A stretch of DNA of 64,000 bases, taken from contig CAWHKZ010000005.1 in assembly GCA_963830165.1 (NCBI GenBank), positions 124,001-188,000 of the forward strand, in the 5' to 3' direction. Made by a program: the position numbers and the translations under genes. This stretch comes from Bog-756 sp963830165. Lineage in GTDB: Bacteria > Actinomycetota > Acidimicrobiia > Acidimicrobiales > RAAP-2. Shown here in pieces: positions 18,873-27,089 of this stretch. Below the pieces are notes generated by a model, which was not told where the DNA came from, did not search any database, and worked only from the letters and a program-made list of their open reading frames with translations. The first letter of the stretch is position 1. The number at the start of each line of letters is the position of its first letter.

Positions 18873-19718
18873 GTGGCCCCCCGAGACACCCGACCGCGCC
18901 GTTCCTCGGGCATCTTGTCCGGACCCGTCGACGCCCCGGCCGCCGATCGCCTGGCGCCGGTGTTCCCCCAGGTCCCGGCCGCTGCCGGCATGGCCGTGGT
19001 GCACCGGGCCAGCGGGTTCAGCGGCACCCTCGTCCGCATCGAGGGAGGTGGCGTCGAGCTGCGCGGGCGGACGGGCCAGGAGCGGGTCTTCCGGCTGGCA
19101 CCCGGGGCGTTCGCGGTCGACGGCCGGGCGGTCACCCTCGTGCGGGGCCCCGAGGCGACGTCCCGCCGTGGGCCGTCGGTCACCGCGTCGGGCTCGGTGG
19201 CCGTCGCCGGGGAGCGGGCCCGGGTCGCCCGGGCGGGTCGACTCTGGGTCGAGGGCGTCCACGACGCCGAACTGGTCGAGAAGGTGTGGGGTGACGACCT
19301 CCGCATCGAGGGGGTGGTGGTCGAGCGCCTCGACGGCATCGACCACCTGGAGCAGGCCGTGGCCGCGTTCCGCCCCGGGCCGGCACGCCGGCTGGGCGTC
19401 CTGGTCGACCACCTGGTGACCGGTAGCAAGGAGTCCCGGATCGCCGCCGGGGTACGGCACCCGGACGTCCTCGTGACCGGGACGCCGTTCGTGGACGTCT
19501 GGGAGGCCGTCCGGCCGTCGGTCCTCGGCATCGACGCCTGGCCCCGCATCCCCCTGGGCACCGAGTGGAAGGCCGGGATCTGCCGCGAGCTCGGCCTCGG
19601 CGACCCCCCGGCGGCCTGGCGGCGCATCCTGGGGTCGGTCTCGACCTATGCGGACCTCGAGCCGGCGCTGGTCGGCTCGGTCGAACGCCTCATCGACTTC
19701 GTCACCTCGACGGACTGA
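18873..19718 (+). CDS. DUF3097 family protein
   Basis: A 281-residue actinobacterial conserved protein of unknown function. It carries the family's most constant stretch, RLWVEGVHDAELVEKVWGDDLR, and VLVDHLVTGSKESRIA, both suggesting a small-molecule or nucleic-acid processing fold related to topoisomerase-primase-like domains. GFSGTLVRIEGGGVELRGRTGQERVF in the N-terminal third looks like a small beta barrel. Start is GTG at 18873, 26 bases after the mutase stop, so it is probably cotranscribed with it. No link to the pathway is known. Confidence 0.8.
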   Translation: MAPRDTRPRRSSGILSGPVDAPAADRLAPVFPQVPAAAGMAVVHRASGFSGTLVRIEGGGVELRGRTGQERVFRLAPGAFAVDGRAVTLVRGPEATSRRGPSVTASGSVAVAGERARVARAGRLWVEGVHDAELVEKVWGDDLRIEGVVVERLDGIDHLEQAVAAFRPGPARRLGVLVDHLVTGSKESRIAAGVRHPDVLVTGTPFVDVWEAVRPSVLGIDAWPRIPLGTEWKAGICRELGLGDPPAAWRRILGSVSTYADLEPALVGSVERLIDFVTSTD

Positions 19719-19868
19719 CCCGCGTCCGGGCACGACCCGGCTGGCGCGACCAGGGACTTCTGGCGCCACTCTCGGGACCTTGTCCTCTGTGTGGACAATT
19801 TCTCGTTCCGTAGGGTCGGAGTTGGGCTCCCCCGAGATGCGGGGGCGTGACCGCCGAGGTGACGCACC

Positions 19869-20447
19869 ATGAAGCGCAAGACGTTTGACGCACTCCTTTC
19901 CGCTGTCGGCCTTGGTCTGACGGTCTTCCTGGTCGTGGTCGGCGGCCTCGGACTGTGGGCCTACAGCTTCGCCAACTCCAACGTCCACAACCAGCTGGCC
20001 GAGCAGGGGATCACCTTTCCGCCGGCGGTCGCCTTCCAGCACGCCGAGGTGGGCACGGAGATCACGCCGAGCATGATCCCGGTCATCTCGCAGTACGCCG
20101 GCCAGCAGCTGGTGACCGGCAAGCAGGCAGAGGCCTACGCCGACCACTTCATCGCCGTCCACCTGCAGGAGATCGGCCAGGGCAAGACGTACGCACAGCT
20201 CTCCACGGCGGCCATGGCGCTACCGAAGGGGTCTCCGCAGTACACGGCGGCCGAGGCCCAGGTCCAGACGGTCTTCCAGGGCACCACCCTGCGGGGCCTG
20301 CTGCTCGAGGCGTACGCCTTCTGGCAGATGGGGCAGATCGCGCTCTACGCCTCGATCGCCTGCTTCGCCCTCGCCGTGGTCATGCTCATCTTCACGATCC
20401 TGGGCTTCGTCCACTGGCGTCGCACGCCGGAGGACGCGGAACTCTGA
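19869..20447 (+). CDS. Two-helix membrane protein of unknown function
   Basis: A 192-residue protein with one membrane helix at about 11-31 (GLGLTVFLVVVGGLGLWAY) and another at about 158-182 (IALYASIACFALAVVMLIFTILGFV). Between them lies an extracytoplasmic domain of about 125 residues rich in Gln, Ala and Thr (ITPSMIPVISQYAGQQLVTGKQAEAYADHF). Similar proteins occur widely in actinobacteria without known function. The 150 bases before it contain no gene and probably hold its own promoter. It converges on the acyl-CoA carboxylase genes. Confidence 0.8.
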   Translation: MKRKTFDALLSAVGLGLTVFLVVVGGLGLWAYSFANSNVHNQLAEQGITFPPAVAFQHAEVGTEITPSMIPVISQYAGQQLVTGKQAEAYADHFIAVHLQEIGQGKTYAQLSTAAMALPKGSPQYTAAEAQVQTVFQGTTLRGLLLEAYAFWQMGQIALYASIACFALAVVMLIFTILGFVHWRRTPEDAEL

Positions 20448-20476
20448 GATGTTCGGGCGGCGGAACCCGCGCGAAG

Positions 20477-20516
20477 CTCCCGGACCGGACGGGCCGTTCA
20501 GCCCCCGGTCCGGGGG
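20477..20516. terminator. Hairpin between convergent genes
   Basis: CTCCCGGACCGG at 20477-20488 pairs with CCGGTCCGGGGG at 20505-20516 (11 of 12 positions) around a 16-base loop. It sits 30 bases past the stop of the membrane-protein gene and overlaps the end of the opposing epsilon-subunit gene. This position fits a bidirectional terminator. There is no clear T-run, as is usual in such GC-rich genomes. Confidence 0.5.
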
Positions 20517-20686
20517 CGGTCGCGTCGGGTGTTGGCCGGACGGCTCCACCAGCGGCCGCTGAAGCGCCAGGCCGGCGGTCGGGCGGGCTCCTCGTCCACG
20601 ACGAGCACCGGCCGGGGCCAGGCCTGGTCCACGGCGACGGCCAGGACGGCCAGAACCTCCGGGTCGATCGGCTGGCGACCGCTCAC
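20498..20686 (-). CDS. Acyl-CoA carboxylase epsilon subunit
   Basis: A 62-residue small subunit of the actinobacterial acyl-CoA carboxylase complex, where it strengthens contact between the biotin (alpha) and carboxyltransferase (beta) subunits. The N-terminal half (PIDPEVLAVLAVAVDQAW) is the helix seen in these proteins. The C-terminal half ends in a basic W-rich segment (WRFSGRWWSRPAN). The GTG start at 20686 overlaps the beta-subunit stop by four bases (GTGA), indicating translational coupling. The assignment rests on position, size and this pattern. Confidence 0.85.
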   Translation of the reverse strand: MSGRQPIDPEVLAVLAVAVDQAWPRPVLVVDEEPARPPAWRFSGRWWSRPANTRRDRPRTGG

Positions 20687-22239
20687 AGCGGCATGTTCCC
20701 GTGCTTGCGCTTCGGGAGGTCCTCCTGCTTGGACACCAGGAGATCGAGGCTGCGGACCAGGATCCGTCGGGTCTCGGCCGGGTCGATGACGTCGTCGACG
20801 TAGCCCCGCTCGGCCGCCGCGTACGGATTGGCGTAGCGCTCCGTGTACTCCTCGACCAGCTCCTTGCGACGACCCACCGGGTCGGCGGCCTCGGCGAGGT
20901 CCCGCCGGTAGACGATCTCGACGGCGCCCTCGGGGCCCATGACGGCCAATTCGGCCGAGGGCCAGGCGAAGGCCAGGTCGGCACCGATGGACTTCGAGTT
21001 CATCACGACGTAGGCGCCGCCGTAGGCCTTGCGGGTGATGATCTGCACCCGGGGCACCGTGGACTCGCAGTACGCGTAGAGCAGCTTGGCGCCGTGGCGG
21101 ATGATCCCGCCGTACTCCTGGTCGGTGCCGGGCATGAAGCCCGGCACGTCGACGAAGGTCACGAGCGGGATGTTGAAGGCGTCGCACGTCCGCACGAAGC
21201 GGGCACCCTTCTCCGAGGCGTCGATGTTGAGCACCCCGGCCAGCATCTGGGGCTGGTTGCCCACGATGCCGACCGCCCGGCCGTCGATGCGGGCGAACCC
21301 GCACACGAGGTTCATGGCCCAGTGGTGGTTGACCTCGAAGAACTCGCCGTCGTCGACGACGGCCTCGATGACCTTCTTCATGTCGTAGGGCTGGTTCGGC
21401 GACGCCGGCATCAGGTCGGACAGCTCGGGGGTGAGCCGTTCGGGGTCGTCACCCGACCGCAGCAGGGGGGCCTCCTCCAGGTTGTTCGAGGGGAGGAAGC
21501 TCAGCAGGTAGCGGACGTCGTCGAGGCAGGACTTCTCGTCGGGGGCCACGAATGCCGCCACCCCGGACTTGGTGGCGTGGCTCATGGCGCCCCCGAGCTC
21601 CTCGAGGGTCACGTCCTCGCCCGTCACCGTCTTCACCACGTCGGGGCCGGTGATGAACATGTGGCTGGTCTCCTGGACCATGAAGATGAAGTCGGTCATG
21701 GCCGGGCTGTAGACGGCGCCGCCGGCACAGGGCCCGAGGATGACGCTGATCTGGGGGATCACCCCGGAGGCCTGGGCGTTGCGGTGGAAGATGCCGCCGT
21801 AGGAGTGGAGCGAGACCACACCCTCCTGGATCCGGGCGCCGGCGCCGTCGTTGAGGCCGATCATGGGCACCCCGATGGAGGAGGCCAGGTCCATGACCTT
21901 GTGGATCTTCTCGGCGAAGACCTCGCCCAGGGCCCCACCGAACACGGTGAAGTCCTGGCTGAACACGCACACCCGACGCCCGTCGATGGTCCCGAAACCG
22001 GTGATGACGCCGTCGGTGTAGGGCCGGTTCTCCTCGAGGCCCATGCCGTGGGCCCGGTGGCGGGCGAGCATGTCGAGCTCCTGGAACGAGCCGTCGTCGA
22101 GCAGGTAGTCGATCCGCTCGCGGGCCGTCATCTTGCCCTTCGCGTGGTGCTTCTCCACCGCCCGGGGCGAGCCGGCGTTACGGGCCTGCTCCCGGCGCTC
22201 CGCGAGGTCCTCGAGTCGTTGGGTCATCGTGTGATCCAT
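20683..22239 (-). CDS. pccB: Acyl-CoA carboxylase carboxyltransferase (beta) subunit, propionyl-CoA type
   Basis: Transfers CO2 from carboxybiotin to acetyl- or propionyl-CoA. The 518 residues begin with an N-terminal crotonase fold containing KMTARERIDYLLDDGSF and an oxyanion site in GPCAGGAVYSPAMTDF. A second crotonase fold has FVDVPGFMPGTDQEYGGIIRHGAKLLYA and RKAYGGAYVVMNSK. I chose ATG 22239 (MDHTMTQ); another in-frame ATG is at 22227. No biotinylated alpha subunit is nearby, so it must be encoded elsewhere. The operon context (ccr, epimerase) suggests propionyl-CoA carboxylase for the ethylmalonyl-CoA/methylmalonyl-CoA route, but specificity is not proven. Confidence 0.93.
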   Translation of the reverse strand: MDHTMTQRLEDLAERREQARNAGSPRAVEKHHAKGKMTARERIDYLLDDGSFQELDMLARHRAHGMGLEENRPYTDGVITGFGTIDGRRVCVFSQDFTVFGGALGEVFAEKIHKVMDLASSIGVPMIGLNDGAGARIQEGVVSLHSYGGIFHRNAQASGVIPQISVILGPCAGGAVYSPAMTDFIFMVQETSHMFITGPDVVKTVTGEDVTLEELGGAMSHATKSGVAAFVAPDEKSCLDDVRYLLSFLPSNNLEEAPLLRSGDDPERLTPELSDLMPASPNQPYDMKKVIEAVVDDGEFFEVNHHWAMNLVCGFARIDGRAVGIVGNQPQMLAGVLNIDASEKGARFVRTCDAFNIPLVTFVDVPGFMPGTDQEYGGIIRHGAKLLYAYCESTVPRVQIITRKAYGGAYVVMNSKSIGADLAFAWPSAELAVMGPEGAVEIVYRRDLAEAADPVGRRKELVEEYTERYANPYAAAERGYVDDVIDPAETRRILVRSLDLLVSKQEDLPKRKHGNMPL

Positions 22240-22298
22240 GGACGGTGAGGCTACCGGAACCGCCGCGGGGGTTCGATCCGACGCCGGGGCCGGTGCCG

Positions 22299-23300
22299 CT
22301 ACCGGGCGGTGTTGACCCAGTGCGGGCCGCACCAGACGTAGCTGACGTGGGCCGGCGTGCCCCCGCCGAGGTAGGCGGCCACGCTGCGCCCGGCGTAGCG
22401 GTCGTCCAGCCCGGGGTCGGGCGTGCCGACGAAGGACCAGCGCCCGGCACCGGGCCGCTCGTCGGTGGCCGGCGACGGCTCCCAGGAGTCGATCCGGTAG
22501 ACGGCGTCCACCAGGTCACCGGCCACCAGGGCCGCCCAGCCGGGCGACCGGGGCGAGGACGTATCCACCCACCGCTGGCCGATCCGCCAGCCGTGGCGCG
22601 CCGTGCCGTAGCCCGTCTCCGCCCCGTGGGGGCCGACCCGCAGCAGCACCATGGGGTGGCTCCGCTTGATCCGGGCCCGCTTGGCCAGCTCGGCGCCGAC
22701 CTCCACGGCCGGCCGGCGCTGGCTGCCGAGCCGGGTCTCCTGGCCGAGGCCGAGGGCGTCGCTCACCGAGGCCTCGACGAGGCGGGCCTCGGCCGGGGTG
22801 AGCCCGTGGCGGAGGATGTCGATCCGGACCGGGCGGCCGTCGGCCTCGGCCTCGCGGATGCGGTCGAGCTGGGCGAACTTGGTCGCCGCCCGGGGGTCGC
22901 TCGGGTCGCCGGTCGGCACCCTGGCCGCCTCGACGTGGCGGTGGCAACGGTCCCCCCGGCCGCGGCCGACGAAGAACGGCCGGCCCGTGCGGGGGTCCAC
23001 CAGCAGGTAGACGTAGCTCCCCAGCCTCGCCCCCACGCCGGGCGGGAACGTGGTCGTCGGCCCCGGAGCGACGTCAGTCGTGGCGTCGTCGACATCGGGC
23101 TCCAGGACGATCGGCTCGCCGAGCACCGGCTCACCGATGGTCGGCACCGGCTTCGGCGACACCGGGGCCCGGGTGGGGACCCGGGGAAGCCCGAGCCCGG
23201 CCCCCGGAACCGTGGCTCCCGACCTGGAGGGCACGCGTCCACCGCTGGTCTCGCCGCGAACGGCGGTCGGGGTGGCGTCAGCCCGGGAGGCGGGTTCCAT
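22299..23300 (-). CDS. GIY-YIG nuclease-domain protein (LEM-3-like) with C-terminal domain
   Basis: A 333-residue protein. Residues 1-90 are Pro/Thr/Val-rich and probably disordered. Residues about 92-205 match the GIY-YIG nuclease fold of the LEM-3-like group: YVYLLVDPRTGRPFFVGRG covers the GIY and YIG positions, the arginine of GDRCHRHV follows, and the metal-binding Glu is in AEARLVEASVSDA. Residues 210-333 form a separate domain with WRIGQRW, LVDAVYRIDSW, RWSFVG and YVWCGPHWV, as seen in other proteins of this group and perhaps PUA/EVE-like. It lies 12 bases after the epimerase and 59 bases before pccB on the same strand, in the middle of a metabolic operon. Role unknown. Confidence 0.75.
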   Translation of the reverse strand: MEPASRADATPTAVRGETSGGRVPSRSGATVPGAGLGLPRVPTRAPVSPKPVPTIGEPVLGEPIVLEPDVDDATTDVAPGPTTTFPPGVGARLGSYVYLLVDPRTGRPFFVGRGRGDRCHRHVEAARVPTGDPSDPRAATKFAQLDRIREAEADGRPVRIDILRHGLTPAEARLVEASVSDALGLGQETRLGSQRRPAVEVGAELAKRARIKRSHPMVLLRVGPHGAETGYGTARHGWRIGQRWVDTSSPRSPGWAALVAGDLVDAVYRIDSWEPSPATDERPGAGRWSFVGTPDPGLDDRYAGRSVAAYLGGGTPAHVSYVWCGPHWVNTAR

Positions 23301-23312
23301 GCGCGGGTGCGA

Positions 23313-23723
23313 CTACTCCTGGACGAGCTCGATCAGGGTGCCGAACGCGCCCTTCGGGTGGACGAAGGCCACGGTGGTGCCCCGTGACCCGGGCCGCGGG
23401 GCCTGGTCGATGACCCGGCCTCCGTGGTCCTTGACGGACTGCAGGGCGGCCGCACAGTCGGCCACCCGGTAGCCGACGTGGTGGATGCCGGGCCCCTTCT
23501 TGGCCAGGTACGTGGCCACCGGCGACGAGTCGCTGGTCGGGGTGAGCAGCTGGATGTAGCTGTCTGCCACCTTGAGCAGAGCCTCCTCGACGCCGTCGGA
23601 GTCGACGCGCTCGCGGTGGGCCACCGTGGCCCCGAAGGTCTCCTCGTAGTAGGCGATGGCGGCATCGAGGTCGGGGACGGCGATGGCCACGTGGTCGATC
23701 TCGGTCAGCAGCATGTCGGTCAC
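23313..23723 (-). CDS. mce: Methylmalonyl-CoA / ethylmalonyl-CoA epimerase
   Basis: Glyoxalase-fold metal enzyme that interconverts the 2R and 2S forms of methylmalonyl-CoA and ethylmalonyl-CoA. The 136 residues contain IDHVAIAVPDLDAAIAYYEETFG with the first metal His, IHHVGYRVADCAAAL with the second, and GTLIELVQE with the metal Glu at the end. I chose the GTG at 23723 because it overlaps the ccr stop by four bases (GTGA); an internal ATG lies three codons later. The overlap with ccr argues strongly for the ethylmalonyl-CoA pathway role. Confidence 0.95.
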   Translation of the reverse strand: MTDMLLTEIDHVAIAVPDLDAAIAYYEETFGATVAHRERVDSDGVEEALLKVADSYIQLLTPTSDSSPVATYLAKKGPGIHHVGYRVADCAAALQSVKDHGGRVIDQAPRPGSRGTTVAFVHPKGAFGTLIELVQE

Positions 23724-25060
23724 GCCCCGTGCCTCCGGAAGAGCGTGATCCGGTCCTCGCCGACCTCGGCCCGCAGCTCGGGGTCGTCGATGCCGAGTCC
23801 CTCCTCGGGGGCCAGGCACAGCACGCCGATCTTGCCCTCGTGGAGGTTGTGGTGGACCTGGTAGGCGGCCTCGCCGACGTTGTCCAGCGTGTGCACGTCC
23901 GACAGCGGCGGCAGGATCTTGCCCTCGCAGACCAGCTGGTTGGCGTCCCACGCCTCCCGGTAGTTGGCGAAGTGGGAGCCCTTGATGGTCTTGAGCTTCA
24001 TCCACAGGTGCCGGTTGTCGTACTCGATCATGTAGCCCGACGTGGCCGCGCAGGTGACGATGGTGCCGCCCCGCTTGGCCGCGAACACCGAGGCACCCAT
24101 GGTCTGGCGGCCCGGGTGCTCGAACACGATGTCCACATCGTCGCCCACCAGGGCCCGGATGTCCTTGCCCAGTCGGCGCCACTCGGACTCGTCCTGGTGG
24201 AACTCGTCCTTCCAGAACCGGTAGTCGGCCGCCTTGCGGTCGATGACCGCCTCGACCCCCAGCTCGTGGAGCAGGTCCACCTTGGACTGGGACGACACGA
24301 CGCCCACCGGCGTCGCCCCCCCGTTGAGGCAGTACTGCACCGCGTAGGCGCCGAGTCCCCCCGACGCACCCCACACCAGGACCTTGTCCCCCTGGGTGAC
24401 GGGGGCGCCGTTGTGGGACACCAGCATCCGGTAGGACGTCGAGTTGCACAGGGCGTTGACGGCCGCCTCCTCCCAGGAGAGGTGCGCCGGCTTCGGCATC
24501 AGCTGGTTGGCCTTCACCACGGCCAGGTCGGCCAGGCCGCCGAAGTTCGTCTCGAAGCCCCAGATCCGCTGGTTGTCGGCCAGCATCGAGTCGTCGTGGG
24601 CCGTGGGGCTCTGGTCGTCGACGTAGTTGCAGTGGACGGTGACCTTGTCACCCGGCCTCCACATGCGCACGGCCGAACCCACCTGCAGCACGACGGCCGC
24701 GGCGTCCGAGCCCACGATGTGGTGGTCGAGGGCGTGGCGGGCGCCCCAGACGCCCTCCCGGCCGAGCCGGTCGAGGAAGCCGAAGGTCGGTAGGGGCTCG
24801 AAGATCGAGGTCCACACGGTGTTGAAGTTGATGGCGCTGGCCATCACGGCGATGTAGGCCTCGTCGGGGGCCAGCTCGGGTGTGGCCACGTCGCCTACGT
24901 GGAGGGACTTGCGGGGGTCCTTTGCCGAGGACTCCATCCCCTCGAACATGGCGACCTCGTCGCGCTTCACGAAGGCGGCGCGGTAGGTCTCGGGAATGGG
25001 GATGGCGGCGATCTCCTCGCCGGACGCGCCGGCCAGGATGGCGGTGAGGAATTCCTGCAT
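23720..25060 (-). CDS. ccr: Crotonyl-CoA carboxylase/reductase
   Basis: Key enzyme of the ethylmalonyl-CoA pathway: NADPH-dependent reductive carboxylation of crotonyl-CoA to ethylmalonyl-CoA. The 446-residue MDR-superfamily protein shows SAINFNTVWTSIFEP, WGFETNFGGLADLAVV, the nucleotide motif VWGASGGLGAYAVQYC, VFEHPGRQTMGASVF, CAATSGYMIEYD and GSHFANYREAWDANQLV. Asn, Phe-Glu and His positions in these motifs correspond to the CO2-binding residues described for the Kitasatospora enzyme. Start ATG 25060 is the first Met of the family N-terminus. It heads a tight minus-strand operon with mce, the GIY-YIG gene, pccB and the epsilon subunit, and is divergent from a thiolase. Confidence 0.97.
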   Translation of the reverse strand: MQEFLTAILAGASGEEIAAIPIPETYRAAFVKRDEVAMFEGMESSAKDPRKSLHVGDVATPELAPDEAYIAVMASAINFNTVWTSIFEPLPTFGFLDRLGREGVWGARHALDHHIVGSDAAAVVLQVGSAVRMWRPGDKVTVHCNYVDDQSPTAHDDSMLADNQRIWGFETNFGGLADLAVVKANQLMPKPAHLSWEEAAVNALCNSTSYRMLVSHNGAPVTQGDKVLVWGASGGLGAYAVQYCLNGGATPVGVVSSQSKVDLLHELGVEAVIDRKAADYRFWKDEFHQDESEWRRLGKDIRALVGDDVDIVFEHPGRQTMGASVFAAKRGGTIVTCAATSGYMIEYDNRHLWMKLKTIKGSHFANYREAWDANQLVCEGKILPPLSDVHTLDNVGEAAYQVHHNLHEGKIGVLCLAPEEGLGIDDPELRAEVGEDRITLFRRHGA

Positions 25061-25101
25061 GGAGGACGAGGATAGCCGGACCGCGTGGGACGCTCCCAGG
25101 G

Positions 25102-25117
25102 CGATCGGAGCCGATCG
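25102..25117. promoter_or_regulatory. Palindromic operator candidate between ccr and thiolase
   Basis: CGATCGG and CCGATCG form a perfect 7-bp inverted repeat with a 2-base centre, 41 bases upstream of the ccr start and about 100 upstream of the thiolase start. Position in a 160-base divergent region makes it a candidate site for a regulator of the ethylmalonyl-CoA genes. No regulator gene is adjacent. Confidence 0.5.
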
Positions 25118-25220
25118 TATGGCACGATCCGGCCCAGGCCGTATCATGGCGTTCTGTCGTCGTGGCGTGGCCCCAGGGGGGAGCGCCGCCTGAACCGGCC
25201 GCCCGGCCGTGGAGGTTGCA

Positions 25221-26404
25221 ATGTCCGGATACCGTCATCGTCGCAGGAGCCCGTACCCCGATCGGCAAGCTGTCGGGAGCCCTGGGCGGCTTCGCCGCCA
25301 CCGAGCTCGGCGGGTTCGCCATCGCCGCCGCCCTGGAGCGGGCCGGCGTGGCCCCCGACCAGGTCGACTACGTGTTCATGGGCCAGGTCATCCTGGCCGG
25401 CGCCGGCCAGATCACCGCCCGCCAGGCCGCGGCCAAGGCCGGGATCCCGATGTCGGTCCCCGCCTCGACGATCAACAAGGTGTGCCTGTCCGGTCTCAAC
25501 AGCATCTACCTGGCCGACCTGATGATCAACGCCGGCGAGGCCGAGATCGTGGTGGCCGGGGGCATGGAGTCCATGACCCAGGCCCCCTACCTGCTGCCCG
25601 GCGCCCGTGCCGGCTACCGCATCGGTGACGCCAAGGTCGTCGACGCGATGATGTACGACGGCCTGTTCTGCGCCTTCGACCAGTGCGCCATGGGCCTCGG
25701 CACCGAGCGTTACAACGGCGCCGACGGTGTGTCGCCGCGAGCGCCAGGACGCCTTCAGTGCCCTCTCCCACGAGCGGGCCGCCGCCGCCATCAAGGACGG
25801 GAAGTTCGCCGAGGAGATCGTCCCGGTCGAGGTGCCCCAGCGCAAGGGCGACGCGCTGGTCGTCGACACCGACGAGGGGGTCCGGGGCGACACCACCGCC
25901 GAGTCGCTCGCCAAGTTGCGGCCCGCCTTCGACAAGGAGGGCACCATCACGGCCGGCAACGCCAGCCAGATCTCCGACGGTGGCGCCGCGGTGGTCGTGA
26001 TGTCGAAGGCCAAGGCCGAGGAGCTGGGCGTGCGCCCGATCGGCGAGCTCGTGAGCTACGGCCAGGTGGCCGGGCCCGACCCGTCGCTCCTCCACCAGCC
26101 GTCCAACGCCATCCGGCAGGCTCTGGGCAGGGCCGGCCTCACCGTGGGCGACATCGATCTCTTCGAGATCAACGAGGCCTTCGCCGCCGTCGGCCTGGCC
26201 TCGGCCGATGATCTCGGCATCAGCAGCGACATCGTCAACGTGAACGGCGGGGCCATCGCCCTCGGCCACCCCGTCGGCATGTCGGGCACCCGCGTGGCCC
26301 TCACCGCCCTGCTCGAGCTCCAGCGTCGGGGCGGGGGCACCGCAGCCGTGAGCCTGTGCGGTGGTGGTGGCCAGGGCGACGCCGCCGTGCTGCGCACCCT
26401 CTGA
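25221..26404 (+). CDS. Acetyl-CoA acetyltransferase (thiolase), two frameshifts
   Basis: Condenses two acetyl-CoA to acetoacetyl-CoA, the first step of the ethylmalonyl-CoA route (or the reverse in degradation). The start ATG at 25221 follows GGAGG. Removing one base from tccgga (25225-25229) gives MSDTVIVAGARTPIGKLSG. Removing one from gtcgccgcga (25731-25740) joins ERYN...DGVS to RERQDAFSALSHERAA. Active-site features are intact: nucleophile Cys in NKVCLSGLNS, His in NGGAIALGHPVGMSGTR and Cys in SLCGGGGQGDA. Corrected length is about 393 residues, normal for the family. Two insertions in an otherwise perfect gene point to sequence errors. Divergent from ccr. Confidence 0.9.
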
Positions 26405-26431
26405 TCCCACCGATCGACCAGTCCTCTGAAC

Positions 26432-26472
26432 GGGCGCCCCGAGCGCCGGCCCCCGGGCCGGCCGGGGCGCCC
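26432..26472. terminator. Strong bidirectional hairpin between convergent thiolase and sixA genes
   Basis: GGGCGCCCCG (26432-26441) pairs exactly with CGGGGCGCCC (26463-26472), and GCCGGCCC (26445-26452) with GGGCCGGC (26455-26462). Only a 3-base bulge and a 2-base loop interrupt it. The 18-bp stem stands 28 bases after the thiolase stop and 3 bases past the sixA stop on the other strand, so it should end both transcripts. Confidence 0.75.
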
Positions 26473-26474
26473 CT

Positions 26475-27033
26475 TCAGTACGGGGGGCTGAACAGGCCGA
26501 CCATCGTCCCGCAGCCGTCGGCCACGTCCCCCCACGTCCCGACGCCCAGGTCGATGACGGCCAGCGAGCAGGTGGCCAGTCCCCGCGACCCGACCCGCTC
26601 CCGCCCCGGAGCGCCGGGAGCCTGCAGGTCGAAGGCCAGGTGGGACACGGTCGGGTTGTGGCCGACCACCAGGACCGATCCCGGGTCGCCGTCGACCTCG
26701 TGGACGTAGGCCAGCACCGTCTCGGGCTCCGCGGCGTACAGGCTCCGATAGGCGTCGAGGTGGACCTGGTCGCCGAGCGGTCCGAGCACCGCCTCGGCCG
26801 TCTCGCGTGTTCGCACGGCGGCCGAGCAGAGCGCCGTCGACGGGAGCACGAGGGCGGGGTTGCCGAGCAGCGGTGCGCCGGCGGCGAGCCGGTCCCCCGA
26901 GCGCGGCGGCGTCGGCGCGGCCGCGGGTGGTCAGCGGCCGGTCCCGGTCCCGTCCCCCGGCCGGGGCCTTGTGTGTCGCCTGGGCGTGGCGCAGGATCCA
27001 GAGCTGCCGGGCACCGGGTGCGGATCGATCCAT
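26475..27033 (-). CDS. SixA-like phosphohistidine phosphatase, frameshifted
   Basis: Histidine-phosphatase superfamily member. The N-terminus LWILRHAQATHKAP holds the catalytic RHA motif, DRPLTTRGRADAAALG follows, then VRTRETAEAVL and the second catalytic His in VLVVGHNPTVSHLAFDL. Frames change in the run ccccc at 26894-26898. With one C fewer the protein reads GDRLAAGAPLLGNPALVLPSTALCSAA and has about 185 residues. Start ATG 27033 is the only one that fits the RHA region. SixA removes phosphate from phosphohistidines; relatives act on small phosphometabolites. It is just downstream of recR on the same strand. Confidence 0.8.
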
Positions 27034-27089
27034 CGCTCCATGGTGGCCCACCGCGTCCCGCCACCGGTCGCGGCGGGTGGGGCGGACGT

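Noticed and set aside
1734..26898. Programmed ribosomal frameshifting as explanation of the split genes
   Set aside because: The sites share no slippery heptamer or downstream structure, and the affected families are not known to use it. Sequence error is simpler.
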